Assembly (NCBI RefSeq): GCF_043290135.1 | Contig: NC_134704.1 | Span: 24,408,001 to 24,472,000, forward strand | DNA: 64,000 nucleotides | Reading direction: 5' to 3' | Origin: Rhipicephalus microplus | Taxonomy: Eukaryota; Arthropoda; Arachnida; Ixodida; Ixodidae | Notes under the pieces: model-generated | Databases searched by the model: none | Seen by the model: only the letters and a program-made list of their open reading frames with translations | Told to the model about the DNA's origin: nothing | Position numbers and translations under genes: made by a program | Part shown: piece after piece, positions 35,084 through 49,836 of the stretch | Numbering within the stretch: position 1 is the stretch's first letter | How the letters are laid out: every line of letters starts with the position of its first letter

Positions 35084-35424
35084 GAAACAGCAGCATGAAA
35101 AATGCAGGTCCCAATTCTTATTACCGGCATATTTTCTTCGTGCCGCTACAACAACTACTATGTAAGAATAGGTCAGAATAAAAAAAAATTACACAATAGC
35201 GTTGATAAGGTGCTGAGTGTAGTAGGAAAGAAACTGCAAAGGTTTAGTAAATAGAAAAAATATATGAAGAGATATCGGAAACAGCTACGTGAGGAAAGAA
35301 AACTGATTTCAGCTCTATGCTTCGAGATAGGGATTTCTCGTAACTGTTAGTTGGGCATGCCTTCAAAACGAAAGATAGCCCTGTCTCAGTGGCAACGTCA
35401 TGTCATGATCACTTTCATCTCATT

Positions 35425-35660
35425 ATATGTACGCTGCAGGACCAAGACTTTTCCCAATTATTTCCGTTATTCCGATACTGCATAAGGCTATTTCATTTTC
35501 TGACTGCTAACTTCTACATTTCATCACCTTATCTAACTTCCTGCTGTCTTATAGACAGCGAATATTATCGCTTAGTCTTCATTTCATTGCTCTATAACCG
35601 ACAACCAGCCACCTGTGCTGCGCACTATGGGGCCAGCTTCAGTCCAGGTTTTAGTCAGTT
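35425..35660 (-). mobile_element. Highly diverged RTE LINE 3' end
   Basis: On the plus strand, CGCTGCAGGACCAAGACTTT, then CTGCTAACTTCTACATTTCA and CTTATCTAACTTCCTGCTGT follow the order and spacing of the antisense RTE 3' end near 13830-13935 (CTGCAGGACAAAGGCCTCTC, CCGCAAACTTCTTAATCTCA, CACCTAACCTTCTGTCTCC). There are too many changes for a usable reading frame, so it is an old copy. Confidence 0.45.
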
Positions 35661-35664
35661 TAAT

Positions 35665-37423
35665 TTGAAATGGAAGAGCGGCTACGTCTATTTTCGAACT
35701 CAACCTGCTGTCTTCCTCTTTTTAATGATCGTCGACAAAACATAGTTTTGCTAGAGACATTCAAAAGTAGGAAACGGGGTTAGTAATCGCCGCTTTTGAC
35801 ACGCGCTTACTGACGAAGCCATACGTGGTACAGAGCTCTGAGACTTGCACAGGTCCACAACTAAGCCGTCTTCCCTCCCCTTTCCCCCTTCCCGTGGAGT
35901 CGGCCTAAGCCTGGCCGACCACCCGACTTGACTTCTGGATTCGTGGACATTACCAGCGATCATTATTAGTGTTTATACACTAAGTAAATTTGCAAGCGTA
36001 CGTTCAACACCCCAATTACTACGCCTAAGAGACGGCTTTCGAAGTTAAAAAAAACTTTGTGGCTGGCCAATTAGAGATCGCAAATAATTATACGCGAACG
36101 ATGACCTAAAACGTGCCTTTCCACTAGCAACCTACATTTGCGTGATAACCATTTCTTCTGCGCATTACCCAAAGCCTTAGCCACAAACAAGCAGCTCGAA
36201 GCGACCGTTCAGTCCAAGAACTTGCACTTGGTAAGATCCCGCAGTTCCCTTTTCCAGAGTTTCCTAACACACCCACGAAAAGTTTGGCCATAAAGACAGC
36301 CTACTACGCCTCGCACAACGGAAACAGAATGACACCGGAGAGAACCTTCCCGTGGTGCTAGCTATTACCATTCGTATAAGACCTCGCCCCTTCCCCCTTT
36401 ATGGTGCGCTTTCCCGGCTGGGCACCTGAGCTGCGTGGTGCTGCTGGAAAACCGCCCGGCCAGATTCATCACAGGCAATCAGGCCGAATGCGTTCTTTGC
36501 TATAGCCTTCAGTTTCCTTTCTTTCACAAAACATAGAAGGGTGCGTGGGCTCTTGGATCTCTGTGAGCCATGGTTAGCTCTACGATAACAGCCGGTACGC
36601 ATGCGGCGTTTTGCATGGAGGGCGTGGCGATATTTCACTGATGTAGTGGGTAAGCATTGTTTCAGCTGGACGGAGGAATAGTGGTCTCCAAAGAGACTCG
36701 CACGTTCGGATTGCACATAATTATTTCCCCTCTACTTTCTTTTTTTCTTTCGTTCCCTAACCTTTTGTTCAGTAGACAGAGTCTGATTTAAATTTGCTCC
36801 TTTATTTCCATACGATTTAATTCAATTTGAATGAACGAACTGCGCATCTTGCCAGTAGCCACCATGCTCGTCGCAATAACAATGCCAGCCATTCAATTTT
36901 TATTTCCTCTCTCAGAGCGGACACAAATATATCTTATGCGAAAGTCTCATAAGAGAAACCGTGAGTTCCACATATGACAAGCTACTGCCCGCGGTAGATT
37001 TTCACGTTGCTGCCGAGAACCAAGGGTATAGTTATTATTCATTTAGTAATTACACTGGCCCATACTATGACTCAAGCAGAAGAGGCATTCATCCTGTTTC
37101 AGGCTGACCAGATGGGTTTCCGTCGAACCCTCGTTGTTAAACTATTTTTAATTTGTGCACGAGATGGTGCACGTAAAAGCGTATACTTCCAGAAGGTAAT
37201 GCACTTAATTTTCTCCTACCTGTTGAAAAGATACCAAGAAAAATTTTCAGTTGATAAGCCTAAGTAAACTTACTTTTCTCCAATAGTGAATCGACCCCCT
37301 ACTTCACAAGAGTAAGCTTGAAAAGGCGAGAGAGAAGCAAAAAATATAAGAGGAGTGTCGTGAAGCTTTCTTTCCTTCTCCACCTCAAACCGCCGAGGTG
37401 TCATAAGATTATAGTGTCTGTTA
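35665..37423. other. Unassigned DNA
   Basis: No gene or repeat recognised. Confidence 0.4.
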
Positions 37424-37886
37424 TAGCTTATGATTGGGATGGCCGACACCGCAGCTTGTAGCCACTGTGGCAAAGAAGAAACCATTCAACATATTCTTTG
37501 TGACTGCCTAGTGTATAGTAGACAACGGCTATGCCTTCGCAAGGAACTCAGCGAACAAGATAATCAACCTCTGTCGGAGGAAAGAATTCTACAATATCGA
37601 CAAGATGCAACTTCACAGAAGAAGGCCCTGAAAGCGCTGCTGCAATCTTTGCGATCGACCGGCCTTTATGAACGGTTGTAGCCAGAACGGCCTTCCTGTG
37701 TGTGTTTTCGTTTTCTCACGAGTGTACGTGCGTTTTTTTTTCTTTGCTCTCTCTCTCTATCTACCGCCTCTTTCTTGCCCCTATTTCCCCACCCCCAGTG
37801 CTGGGTAGCAAACCAGATGCCAATATCTGGTTAACCTCCCGGCCCTCTTTTCTCTCTCTCTCTCTATCTCTCTCGCTCTTATCGGC
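37424..37886 (+). pseudogene. 5'-truncated I-type LINE, end of ORF2 and 3' tail
   Basis: The frame 37430-37681 encodes the C-terminal Cys/His cluster and last residues of an I-type ORF2: CSHCGKEETIQHILCDCLVY and KALLQSLRSTGLYERL. These match CESCDTDETIEHLLCSC and ALLSFLKTTGLRNRL of the full-length LINE at 26.0 kb, but sequence divergence shows a different subfamily. The 3' tail CCCCAGTGCTGGGTAGCAAA with the CCAGAT/ATCTGG stem and TTAACCTCCCGGCC follows, then CT-rich repeats. The upstream part was never copied or was lost. Confidence 0.88.
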
Positions 37887-39487
37887 AAGAAAGATTAATT
37901 GCAAAAAAAATGGACGAATACTTGACTTATCATATAGCTTAAACCCTTTTTCACGATAGCTCGACTACTATACGAAAAGATAATTTTAAGTCTGGAAAGC
38001 CACGCTATCATCATAACGCTGACATTTCTGTGTTTCATTGAAAGAAAAAAAAGCGTCAAAGAAACCCCACGCTGTTGGTAGTCAATTTAACCTACAGCAA
38101 GAAACACTTTCGCCCCAAGTAAATGGTAAGTTAGTTTGGAATAAGCAGTATATTTGTACAAGTTGACTCACTTTTCTGATTAGATAGTGCCTGTGTTGTC
38201 ATAGCAATCTAAAAGCTAAGTCGTGGACCAAAAACCTTAAAATTTGTGCAGAGATACAAGTATTGTACCTTATATGGTGTACAATGGTTGGTGCTTGAAT
38301 AACAAAGCATGCATGTCTGAATTTATATCCCGCTGCACTATCACAAATCTCTTGCTTCACGCCCTAATGCACGGTGAAAAAGCCGCACTAAGTCATCAGA
38401 GCGAAGCTTCCGACAAACAGGCAAACAGTGCGTTTCGCGATTTTGGGGGAAAAGTTTTCTTCCCTGCAGCGGGGAAGTGGGTACATCCGCTTCGTCACAC
38501 GCACTCACAAGTTGTAATCATCGCCCGGAGATTAAACTCGGTGTCTCAATTTCGTCTGAAAAAAAAAGACTAGCCAAGGCATTGTTTAAAGCTAAGAAGA
38601 AAAAATATAATGCATAACAGTCGAAGTTTCGGTTAGTTGGTGTGTTTTTTCAGCGCGCGAACATCTACTTTGTCTACTCTGTCCTTTTTTTCTATGCTCG
38701 CGCAAAAAAAAAAATCTGGTCATGTGAAGACAACATAGCCATGTTCGTAACAACTACCCACGACAACGGAACAAAAATAACAAAAATAACGAGTTTCGCA
38801 AAGAACAGGAACTGAGTGGCAGCTTTTCCAGCAGCCATACTTATCCTCTTGCTGCACACTATTGGTGCCAAACTTACGAAAGTTTACTGCGGGTACCCGC
38901 AATCTTCTCCTGAAGCACAGGTCTCGCATCAAATAGATCGCCTGGCTTACTTCAATTACGCGGCAGATCTTCCTTTGCAACGAAAAACAGTTTCAGAAAA
39001 GAGTCGTTACTTTCGGCAGCTTCGCTTGTGTTGATGCTACCTGTCTAAAAGACTGTAAGCTTCCTAGCCACGACGTCTTACGTCTGTACGGCAAGTGCTA
39101 TTCTTTTTTTTTTGTTAAAGAGCTTACAAAAAAGAGCGATGAGTTCACTGGGAGCTATTTGCGAAGCTTCTGTTGTGAGTTTGAAGTCTTGTTTTTGGTA
39201 CGTTCCTTAGAAAACTTTACAAGGAAAATGTCGAGGACAGATTACGGAGAGCAAAACACGAATCAAGTGCGTTTTGCGAACGTGCCCTACGTACAGTGGG
39301 TCTCCTTGCACTGTTTCGTGCTGATGGAAGCTTAGGCAGCGATAAGCAACATTTTTTGAATATTTCTTGGACTTTTGAATGAATAACTGTCTTCTTTCCG
39401 CGAAGAGAAAATATAATGATTTCGAAGAGCGAATGAGGTCAACGTAACAGTTGCTAACAGTAACCAAAGAAAAAACTCACTATCTAT
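37887..39487. other. Unassigned DNA
   Basis: No gene or repeat recognised. Short open frames on both strands overlap one another and show no domain. Confidence 0.4.
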
Positions 39488-39488
39488 C

Positions 39489-39561
<73 letters not shown>
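39488..39561. repeat. (ATT)n microsatellite
   Basis: About 24 uninterrupted ATT units, followed by an AGG-rich stretch (GAGGAGGAGGAGG) and then a diverged SINE. Confidence 0.97.
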
Positions 39562-39564
<3 letters not shown>

Positions 39565-39627
39565 AATTACAATCAGGAAAAGGAGGAGGAGGAGGATGAG
39601 GAGGATAAGAAAAGAATATCTGTGTTT

Positions 39628-39835
39628 TATGCTCGAAAACCACGATATGACGATCAGCGACTACGTAGTGGTGTATACTGGGAATTTCGACAATCTGGTG
39701 TTCGTTCTGAGCGTGCAACAACATGTCACAGTGAATGGGCCTCCATCGAAATGAGACCTCCGCGGCCTCGAGTGAACCACCGACCTTCGTTTCAGCAACC
39801 GGGAACCGTACCAGTGTTACTCCGAGACTGACAAT
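39628..39835 (-). mobile_element. Diverged Ruka-related SINE
   Basis: On the plus strand, TCGAAAACCACGATATGACG, GACTACGTAGTGGTGTATAC, GGGAATTTCGACAATCTGGT and GGGCCTCCATCGAAATGAGA keep the order of Ruka body blocks. A degraded tRNA part ends it. It carries AAACCACGATATGA rather than AAACCACCATATGA and CATCGAAATG rather than CATCGGAAATG, so it may be a sister subfamily. Confidence 0.55.
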
Positions 39836-42800
39836 GCCTGGAAAGTATCCGTTATAGGGAGATAAACGTAGAGTAGCTGCAGGTATTTGTTGTGACCACG
39901 AGCACGCTAGTCATACTAAGCAAAAGGAAGACAAAAGGGTTGAAGGAGGAAAAAGGCAGGAGGATAGTGGATTAGGCAGCACAACTGTCTGGATGATAGA
40001 TAACCCTTGTTGCTATTTCACACGAGTATATGCTCCCACGGAGTTTCCTAAAGTTCATTAGAAGGAACTCTGACGATGCGATCGTTAAGGGACCATGAGA
40101 ATGATGGGTAGTACAAGGCTTTGCCTAGTCTTCGTGCTTGCGTGTGGCAAATCGCACTAGTGGATTCGTTTGTTGCTGCATTTCGGTTTTGTTTCGAAGG
40201 AAGTAGGAACCCTTTTGAACTTCGTGACCCGATTTGAAATGGTAAGTCCGAAGGATTAAGGTGGCGAGGCGCAACTGCAAAACATTTGCCGATCATTGTT
40301 TCGTGACAAAGCAGCTTCAAGTCCCGTGAAGCCACAAGGAACGTAAAGTACGCAGACAAGGCAAATCCATGCACTAGCCATAATTCCCATGCTCGCTGAA
40401 GAGTCATTCGTTGCTGCTCCTATAGACCCTAGCGCCAGAGTACCCTTTTGTGTTTATGTAGGAAACAGTATGTATTTTCCCACCTAAATTGGGATTGGCT
40501 AGACGGAAACACCAAAGCTAAGAGGACGTCGTGATTTTACGGATAGCCCGGCCTAATAGTGTAGCGATTTCAAAACAAGATAGACCAAACGACTGAGGAG
40601 AATTGTAGAGATGGGGGCATTCTTGGTATTTTTTCAAAGCTATCGATCGTCGTTTCGCAAGAAACGGGCGTCCGGAATTCACAAGCCCAAGCTATCTCTG
40701 TGACGACAGCATGATTTCCTTAAGTCATCTACTATCTGCAGCTCCCAAATGGTGCAGGTCAGTGCGGTCAGGAAATAAGAAAAATGAGCAACATCACTGA
40801 GGAGGGGATAAATAGGTTTTTCAAAAGGCACCTAAATTGGGCCATTGAAAAAATACTCTGTGCGCACAGGTCTGAGTCAAGTGGAACATACAAGGATTTC
40901 GTCTTAAGACAATTTTAGCTATAGAAGAAACGTGGGCGCAAGACAGAAAGTAAGGGCATTATTTTTCATCCTAACATACCTAGGCTTTCGCGAGGCAGGA
41001 TGAACATGCTCTGTAAGGAATAGGCTGCTTTAGCAACCTTCGTGTTAGGCGCATAATATAGCATCAGTTATCTGAGGAAAAGGGATGATAAAGAAGAGAA
41101 AACGCTTTTGTGAAAGAAAAAAAAAGTGGAGATTCGAGCAACGCGCCTAGTGGGCGATGCACCCCCCCCCCCTCCAACGATGAAACAAAGACTGCATCCG
41201 TTCACAACAGCTGTAGCAAAATGACTTGGAGATTGCGGGTAGTTATCTAGGAAACGTTGTACGAGAAGAGCCTATGTGTCCTCGTAGATCGTAGTTTCTA
41301 GCAACTAAGCCAATTATAATCAATATCACGCATGTGGTCTTGTGAGCAGTCCGATCCGAACGAAGATTTCATTATCGGGGCTTTCCTGTCACATTCATTT
41401 CTCGTACTTTTTTTGAAGCCTGTAAAAAGTAAAAGAATTCGCCTGCAGAGCACTATGTCTTGTCACACTCCCAAGCGCATCTACAATGCCAATCTCTAGA
41501 GCCTCCTATGTGCACCTTCAAGAGTCGTAGTCGCCATGGGGCACGAACGGAACTGCACGGGAAACTTTAGACACACAGGCTTGTAAATGAAGTATAGGAG
41601 AGGAAGTATGTTCGGAGACTACTGTTCAGGCACACTGCAAACATCACCCCTGTGCCAGTAAGCTTGCATCGTCCCGAGTTTCGTTGTCCAGACCCTCACC
41701 AACACTTGTGCTGTGTACGTGTACAACAGCCAATACGAAAACTGCTTCACAACTCAAGGCAAGATCCGCCATGCCAGCGACCACAAAACGCGTGCGTTCC
41801 CAAAAAAGATTGTTACGGTAGTATTATTCATTTGAAGCTTCGCTCACTTTATCTGGTTACCATTTTTCCTTCTTGAATTTGTTGCTTACCGCCGGATGCC
41901 GGAAGCGCTTGACGACATCCGGTTCTTTTAACGTTCCGCCTTTACGTATACGGCCGTGCTTTTGACGAACGCTCGTTAAACGCCAGCCTCTATATCTTGC
42001 GACGAAGACCGTTCTCCTTAAAGACTACTGGAAGTTTCAGGCAGCAGCGTATGCCTTGGGATAATTTAAAAGCGGCCAGGCTGTCCAATGCTGCCGCGGT
42101 CGTTTGGCGTAACGCAGGCGAAAGCACATACATAGCATAACCAACTGTGGTATATTGAGTGAGCGTTCATGCCAAAAAGATTTCGTCCTTTTAGTTTTAC
42201 GAGTGCCTTCATGGTGACGTAATGTGCGGAAATTACTACTATGGCGGGGGGACACAAACCACGTATACAGGAAGAGAAAGCAAGCAAGAAACAGAAAGAT
42301 AGAAAAGGAAGAAAAGATAAGATCAAAAACATAATCAAAGAAATAATAACACAGAAAAACTCTAAAAGAGAACAGGAACGAAAGTGAGGAGGATTGAAAC
42401 AGAACATGGACTGGGCGGGCTTGCTTGCTTGTTCGGTGATCCCGCCGTCATTGCCGTTTGCATGACAGGTTCATTTCGAAACAGGCGTCCTCACTGAAGT
42501 CGACAGCTGTTTCAGTGCTGCTCGCTTAAAAAAACAACTGAAGTACGGGTCTGCATTTCTAATTTAGCGGGCAATAACTGCGATATACAATTGCCTATCC
42601 TTGCACAATGGCATTCTTTGACGGGCCGTAACTGCTGGTGAGACCGCATAATGCAATATGTTTTATTGATGGTGAAATATGATGTGAAGGAGAATAAGTG
42701 GGGAATGCTTAGGAAATGTAAAAAAAAAAGTAAATCGTCGTCAGGAGTTTCGCTAGCATGCTCTTCTTTTGAAGCTATTGGGGTTATATCTTTTTATTGG

Positions 42801-43498
42801 AGGGTATTACTATTACAGGCTTTGAGTATTATGATTACGAATTCTGAGAAAGTAGTGCAAAACTTTCAGCGCTCTGTCGTAAGCCCTTTTTGAAACAAAA
42901 TCTTGGAAACTAGGAAAAAAAAACGTTTTCTGGGTCAATATTGGGATATCTTTGTAAATATATCTGAACTACACAAAGAAGCTAAAAATATATTTTATGT
43001 AATTTATTGCCGAATTTAAAAAAAAAACAGCAGAGAGGGTAAGCATGGCCCTCAACCTCTTCGTCATTATTGATTTACTGTGCTTCGAAAAAAACGCGTG
43101 TGGGACAACTAAGCAACCTCTGACTGAAGTAGAACGAGCCAGAAGCAAAATGGTTGTGCTCCTGCATTTGAGATGCCCTGGTACGGGCTCAACGTAGGGC
43201 CAAGAAAGAACCCTACCACTTTTTGTTTGTTTTCAGAAAGCAGAAAATAAGGTATCATTAGTTTCATTGTGTATGCAAATCAGTCCGGTGAGTGATATTG
43301 TAATGGGCGAGGGAGCAGGCTAGTGGCTGAACCCCTGAAAATAGTTTCATGGCGCCGGTTCCATTACCTTGTTAGACCCGATCCCAATTAAGATCACTGC
43401 TGCCATTAGGTAGTTCGCTTCTGCTTCCACTGAATTTATTAGCGCTGGTAAGTGGGCTCTCTTGAATAAGTCGACCAATCATTTATTCTGAAAAAAAA
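39836..43498. other. Unassigned DNA
   Basis: No gene or repeat recognised over 3.6 kb, apart from a C10 run near 41161. Open frames are short and overlapping. Confidence 0.4.
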
Positions 43499-44174
43499 AA
43501 TTGGCCTGAATTTACATCTTACACTGTAAATGTCGTCGAAAATCGATAGTCTTGCGTCTGGTGAGAGTGAACTAAACGTTTATTTGATGTTCTGCGCAAG
43601 AAAATTGGTGAATGGTATTCTGAAGGCGCTGCGTTAAAGTGCCTCAAGCGTGTAACGGAGGCGAACAAATGCAGCAAGGCACGTTATACACGAGCGCCAT
43701 CTGGCAGTTATCTTAAAAAACAAAGGCGTGGGTGACCACGGAGAAAGATGCGCGCTAGTCACAGAGGTGATAAGGTGTAGAGTGCAAAGCGATGGGCAGG
43801 TGACACCACCGTGCCGTCGTAGAAAAGCGTTGGAAACACCTTCTTGAGCATCGCGTTGCACTGTCAGCGCAGCGCGTTAAATGCTACAATCCTTAGAGTT
43901 ACTTGTGCGTGTCTCTTCTATAGTATAAAGGCAGACATACAAAACATGGAAGCGTTGATGTGGCGCCTCGGATATGCGCAATATTTGCGTTTTTAATTGA
44001 CAATCGCACAGCTATGAACGCTAAACTTTGAGCAATATTGGTGGGCACTGCGGATGGGGTTAGCCGTTTGGTGCCGTTTGTGTTATCATTAGGGCGGACA
44101 AACAGACAAATGTACAGACAGACAGACAGATCTAAATGTTTTCGTCGAAGGTCCCCAAGAAAGACTACCGTCTT
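43494..44174. mobile_element. Family C repeat, copy 2
   Basis: Left hairpin GAAAATCGATAGTCTT (43538-43553) and right hairpin AAAGACTACCGTCTT (44160-44174) are slightly decayed versions of those in copies 1 and 3. Internal blocks match in order: GTGAATGGTATTCTG, GCGCCATCTGGCAGTTATCT, GAGGTGATAAGGTGTAGAGT and GCGTTGGAAACACC. The GACA tract at 44112-44130 is only about five units. Confidence 0.75.
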
Positions 44175-44243
44175 CAAAAAATTATTTATGAACAGTAGAA
44201 GCAACACGTAGCACAAAATCCATGCAGAATTGGAAAGAGGCGT

Positions 44244-44367
44244 CATTTTCACTAGTATAGCGTACCACGACAAGGACACGCACAAAGGAGAGGTGCTCAC
44301 ACACACAGCGCTGTGCATCTCTGCTTTGTGTGTGTCCTTGTCATGGTGCGCTATACTAGTGAAAATG
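44244..44367. repeat. 124-bp palindrome with 44-bp arms
   Basis: CATTTTCACTAGTATAGCGT at 44244 and ACGCTATACTAGTGAAAATG-like sequence ending at 44367 are arms of a near-perfect inverted repeat; both include CAAGGACACGCACAAAG or its complement. The 36-base middle (44288-44323) also pairs partly (GAGAGGTGC, GCATCTCT). It lies 70 bases past family C copy 2. It would form a strong RNA hairpin if transcribed. Confidence 0.88.
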
Positions 44368-44913
44368 ATGAATCTCAACCAACTAGCCCGGCAACGTGCC
44401 TTAGGAAAGAGGCGAAAATTAAAACGTATAAACAGCTGCATCCACTCTTTGTCAATTATATATCTAAATTGTTTGCATCCAATAGGTGAAAGAAAACTTT
44501 GATGGAGATTCTCATGCAACTTCAATAAGACTTTCAGCAGCATCCACCATAATTTCAGCATCATAAGTTAAAAAAAATTATCGCCAAGAATTGGACATTT
44601 CAACAACTTCGGTCATTGCTACAGCTTTCTACGGTTCACTTGTTTTTACTGTGCCAAACGCGTCTAAGAGTGTACTATGGACATTGAAGGCTTTGGTGAA
44701 ACACCGTATAAGTGTGGCAGTAAAATTCAAACGTATACCTAACCCAAATTCAATCGTATGAACCTTCGGTGGTGAATTATGGCTTTTTTTAACGAAATAG
44801 CGTTAAAGAAATATTTTAGCTGAAATTTCGGAGTTAGTGTCATCATCGGCATCGCTGGTTGAGAGTGAAAAATTGGCTTGTCCATAAGCGAGAATCCCAG
44901 ATGCATCCAAACA

Positions 44914-45680
<767 letters not shown>

Positions 45681-45682
45681 AA

Positions 45683-48600
45683 TACATGAAAGATTGCTGG
45701 TCGTGACCGGTGTCCAGACGGCCCTCTGGCATGCTGCCAGCTGTGGCACGCGGGAGGATAATTGAGCCTTATGAGCACTGCAATTCGGATGGCGTCTGCA
45801 CGATGCGTAAAGCGGGATGATGCGAACGCATGCGAAACGGAGGCAGATTAGTCTCGCGTCTTGCTGCGATATGTAGTAAAAAATTCAAAAAAGAAAACAC
45901 GCACACATTATTTTTTGTGTCATTCCACAGATAGTGTAAAAAAACATGGCATAGTCAGTGAAAAGGCCTCTGACTCACCAAATCCATTTTGGAATACACA
46001 AACTTCTTTTTTTAGCTTTCATCTGCATTGCCCAACCCAGTAGAGAACACTGTGCTCCATGAGTTCTTCTCCGCTTGCATCCAAGCACACAGCTTTCAAC
46101 CATCCATCCTCCTCTTACCACTCCTCGTTTCAGCTTCTTCACGTCCGCGGCCGCTTGCAATGACTCCGCCTTTGTTGTTGGCACTTGTTAGCGCGGACAC
46201 GTTTCCCCTCTTTGCCACGACAGCGTCAAGGACGTAATCAAGAACATCGCCAGGCGTGCTGGTCTGTTTCTCCGGCGCATTTCACCAGATGCACTCCGCC
46301 CAGCCTACTGTCCTTCTCGCTATCTTTGCTTTCGATGTGACTTTCATTCTTCTCTGGCAACGCCCACTAGAACACTGCACCAATAGGGACCTATAAAATC
46401 ATGACGCGTGTTTGTGGAACATAGTTACTACAGCACGCAGTTACTACAGTTGATCACTTTAATTTAGACAGCAATCCTATATATTCAGCCATATATTATA
46501 CATTATTCTACTAAAATGAAGCCTCTCGGCCGTATCATAATCGTCGAGACGGAGGAGAAGGCAAGTCTGCACATACTGGTATTCCATCGGAATTATAGCG
46601 TCAGCGTTTAATGTTCAGAGCTATGAAACGCTGGTTCTTGAAGAAAACATCTGCTGAGAAATGTTCCTCTTGTAGGAAGTAGCTAACGCAAGTTAGTTAC
46701 TTGTGTTACAACGCAGCAAGTTAGCTAACGCAGATACCTTAGAGGTGCTCTATCTTGCTCAATGCTTGCCTTAAGTCATAAAGCAGCCAGTCACTATAAA
46801 ACATGTAAATGAAACGCAACAAACACAATTTAGGTAATCCTCTACCATCCTTAGCCAGAAAAGCCACCATTGGAGGGTAAACAAAATTGTGTTAAACAAG
46901 CAATCGCTGGCGCACGCTGGCCGTCTCTGTAACAGTATGATTGAGACGGATTGTTTTTCACTACCCCTACACGAACATTGTGGCAGCGTGGGAAATCACC
47001 CGTTCCGTGGGCACCGTGCCCGTAGAGACAACGGCCTTTATGCTCGACACAGATTGATAGAAACTCGATGCACGGTCTTGACCTGCCACAGCTTTCTCTT
47101 TGTCATCAATGAGCATCTGTTTGTCGCTTCACTGTCGGCGTCTATTCCGAGGTTACATACGCCAACAGGAGTGACTGTACTGGTTTCTTGGAAGGCCATC
47201 CTGTAATGTGCTATGGCGCTACAAAAACGAAAATAACGTACAGTTAATGTACATTCAGACAATGCAGTGTGGGAATGGCCCACCAACTGACGACGCTATG
47301 ACGTCATCATGCGACCTCCCAAATTTAGTATACCTGTGACGACATTGTGACGCCACGACGTGATGTTTTTTTTTTTCGTCACTGCGTTGACGCCAACGTT
47401 GATGGTCACTTCTCGTTTTTCATGATGCATCTAGGGCCTCATGTGACGGGGTTCTTCTCATTACGTCTCACAGGAATAAATGCTACCGTGCTCCTACACG
47501 GTAATGCTGCCTGTAAAATATCTCTGCTTGAACATGAGTACATGTTATTATTCGTTTGTGTCATCTCCTCTTGCGTAATGCTGCACGCTTATCTTTTTTC
47601 AAAGTACTGGAATGCGTCCAAAATATTTGAGCCGGCATTTTCCAGCTGACCGATTATCAAACAAAACACTATTTGATATACCATATCTTGCTTCAAAAAG
47701 AAATGCAGCGTCATGCCCATCACATTAGGCAAGAAAAAAGGAATGTCCGAGAGGGTTTTTTTGGGGGGGATTTCTTCAAGGGCAATTTTTTATTCACGCT
47801 ACTCTCTGAGCTACTCAAATAGTGCGTGAAGAGCGATCCAAGGGACCATGTCCTAGTCACATGTATGATTTATGGTTGCTTGGCTGGTGGCCTGTATTAT
47901 CGCATCGGTAGACTGAACGTAAATCATACAGCGCCTCTTACGGCTCCCGTCTTTCCGTTTCCGTAGCTCACTGTTGCTTCGTGAATCGAGAATTACCCCC
48001 TTCCCCCGTGTTTGCAGTTCAAAACTATATCACAAACTGCACATTGTCAAGAATCTATATGAACACAGCTAAGTCTTGACATATTACACCTTTGCCACTA
48101 AAAATACACATAACATTGCACCAGACATTCATACTCATTGTAGGGAAAATTAGAATACGAAGAAAAGAAAGAAACAATAGTATAATTGCAGCAGTTCGCA
48201 ATATTTGAGCAATTAGTACCGCCTATCCGCATACTGGTGTGTATAGTCGATAAGCTACGAATTTAATACAGAAACATCAACGCTACCTAAAATTTCTGGC
48301 GGCAAATAATGCCGGATTTGAGAGCTGAAGATGGACCATCGGAACTCTAATGCAATGCAATAATAATTAATAGGCGTAGTTTATGATACTCGCTGACTGG
48401 CAGAGAAATTTTCATATGAGTGTACGTGTAAGAAATTCATCACTTAACACCTCATTTTTTGGCACAACAGGTGCGATAAATTTGTTTCTAAGAAGTTCAC
48501 GCACTGCTATAAAAAATCTACCTTCAGTGCAAAATTTCGCCCAGTTAAAGCAGTAGACCGCATTTGTTCCCCGAAATGAGCTTTCAAATATACACAACCT

Positions 48601-49836
48601 TCATTGTGGTGCACCGCTTAGTTTAGAAAGCCTTGACCTACAAAGGTATTTTGTTCTCGCGTGCTCAGAGTTCACCATTGAGGGGACGGAGATACAAGTA
48701 TGCCGCCAGTATACCTATTGGTTTTCAGGCCGCTTTTCATGGTGTCATGGAAAAGATTCGAGGCCAGCGTGACCATGCCAAAGCCAGCCCGCAGTCTGCG
48801 CACACTTATGCGATGCATCGCAAGCGTTCAACCCGCTAAACAAGGGTCCAGTTACAGTCGCGATATTTCCTTCCTTGTTGCGGCCAAGCACAACCTCATC
48901 ACTGTAAGTCAGTCGCTATGGACGCGCACCGCTGAACTCGAGTTCGCGGACTGAATCCTGGCTGCGGCGGCGTTAGTAATGAGTGCTTAAATGGTCACAT
49001 TTACGCAGGTCAAACCACACACAGAAGAGCCGTCTGTAGCATATTGGCGCCACGCCCACGCCAAACAGTAGTCGTCTTCCTCTTGGTTTCCTTGCGCCTT
49101 GATGATGATTTATGTAGGGAGGACTTTAAGATCCCGGATTAAAAAGACAAACAAGGAAGAAAAATAGGAATAGATATAATAGACAGGAAAAACTGCCAAT
49201 TACAAAAAGAAAGATAGAACAAAATTAGCAGCAAACCCGAGAGAAACTAAGAGTGCTCTCGTGTTCCACACTTGCTTCAGGCTCGATACTATACTAGTTC
49301 GAAGCTGCAGAAGGTTCTTCTTCAAAAAAGAAACGTACCTCGCACGGGACGGCTTTAAGCTCTCCCATAGTAGAGTACGCAGTACTCTAAAACGTTACCC
49401 CCTTTTTCTAAACACAAACAAATAAAAAAAGAACCACTTCACGGCAACGTGCAGGGATCAGAAACTTCCGTGAATTGCCTCTTTTTTTCTTGCTCGGGGA
49501 AAGGCAGAAACTCGGTTAGGCGTATCTTCCTGCATCGCCCAAGTCACGTGCTGTGCTCTGGAGCTAAGCCTACTCACCGCCTGATTCGCACTAGCAGCCA
49601 GAGGTCGCGGCGGTGTTTTGGTTGGGAACGAAGGGCTACGTGGTAAAGGTACCTACGTGTTTAACAATGTTCGCGTCCCTGCGGGAACGAACGGGAAGTC
49701 AAGCAACGTGAATCGAAATCAAAAGTCAACCGACAGTTTTAATTCTTCCCGAAAGGAGTAACAGGCAAGGCTTCGGGAAATGACACCATGCATACAAATA
49801 TCTCACTCGGGGAAGCGTCTTGCTGTTTGTTTCATG
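45683..49836. other. Unassigned DNA, with one CCAAT/TATA motif and a short SINE-like remnant
   Basis: No gene recognised. CACCAATAGGGACCTATAAA (about 46378-46397) is a CCAAT plus TATA arrangement with no convincing downstream ORF. At 48940-48970, TCGCGGACTGAATCCTGGCT and GCGGCGGC resemble the B box region of a SINE. Confidence 0.35.

Noticed and set aside
46378..46397. CCAAT plus TATA promoter
   Set aside because: The motif pair is suggestive, but no initiator, ORF or exon structure follows, so it is not listed as a promoter.
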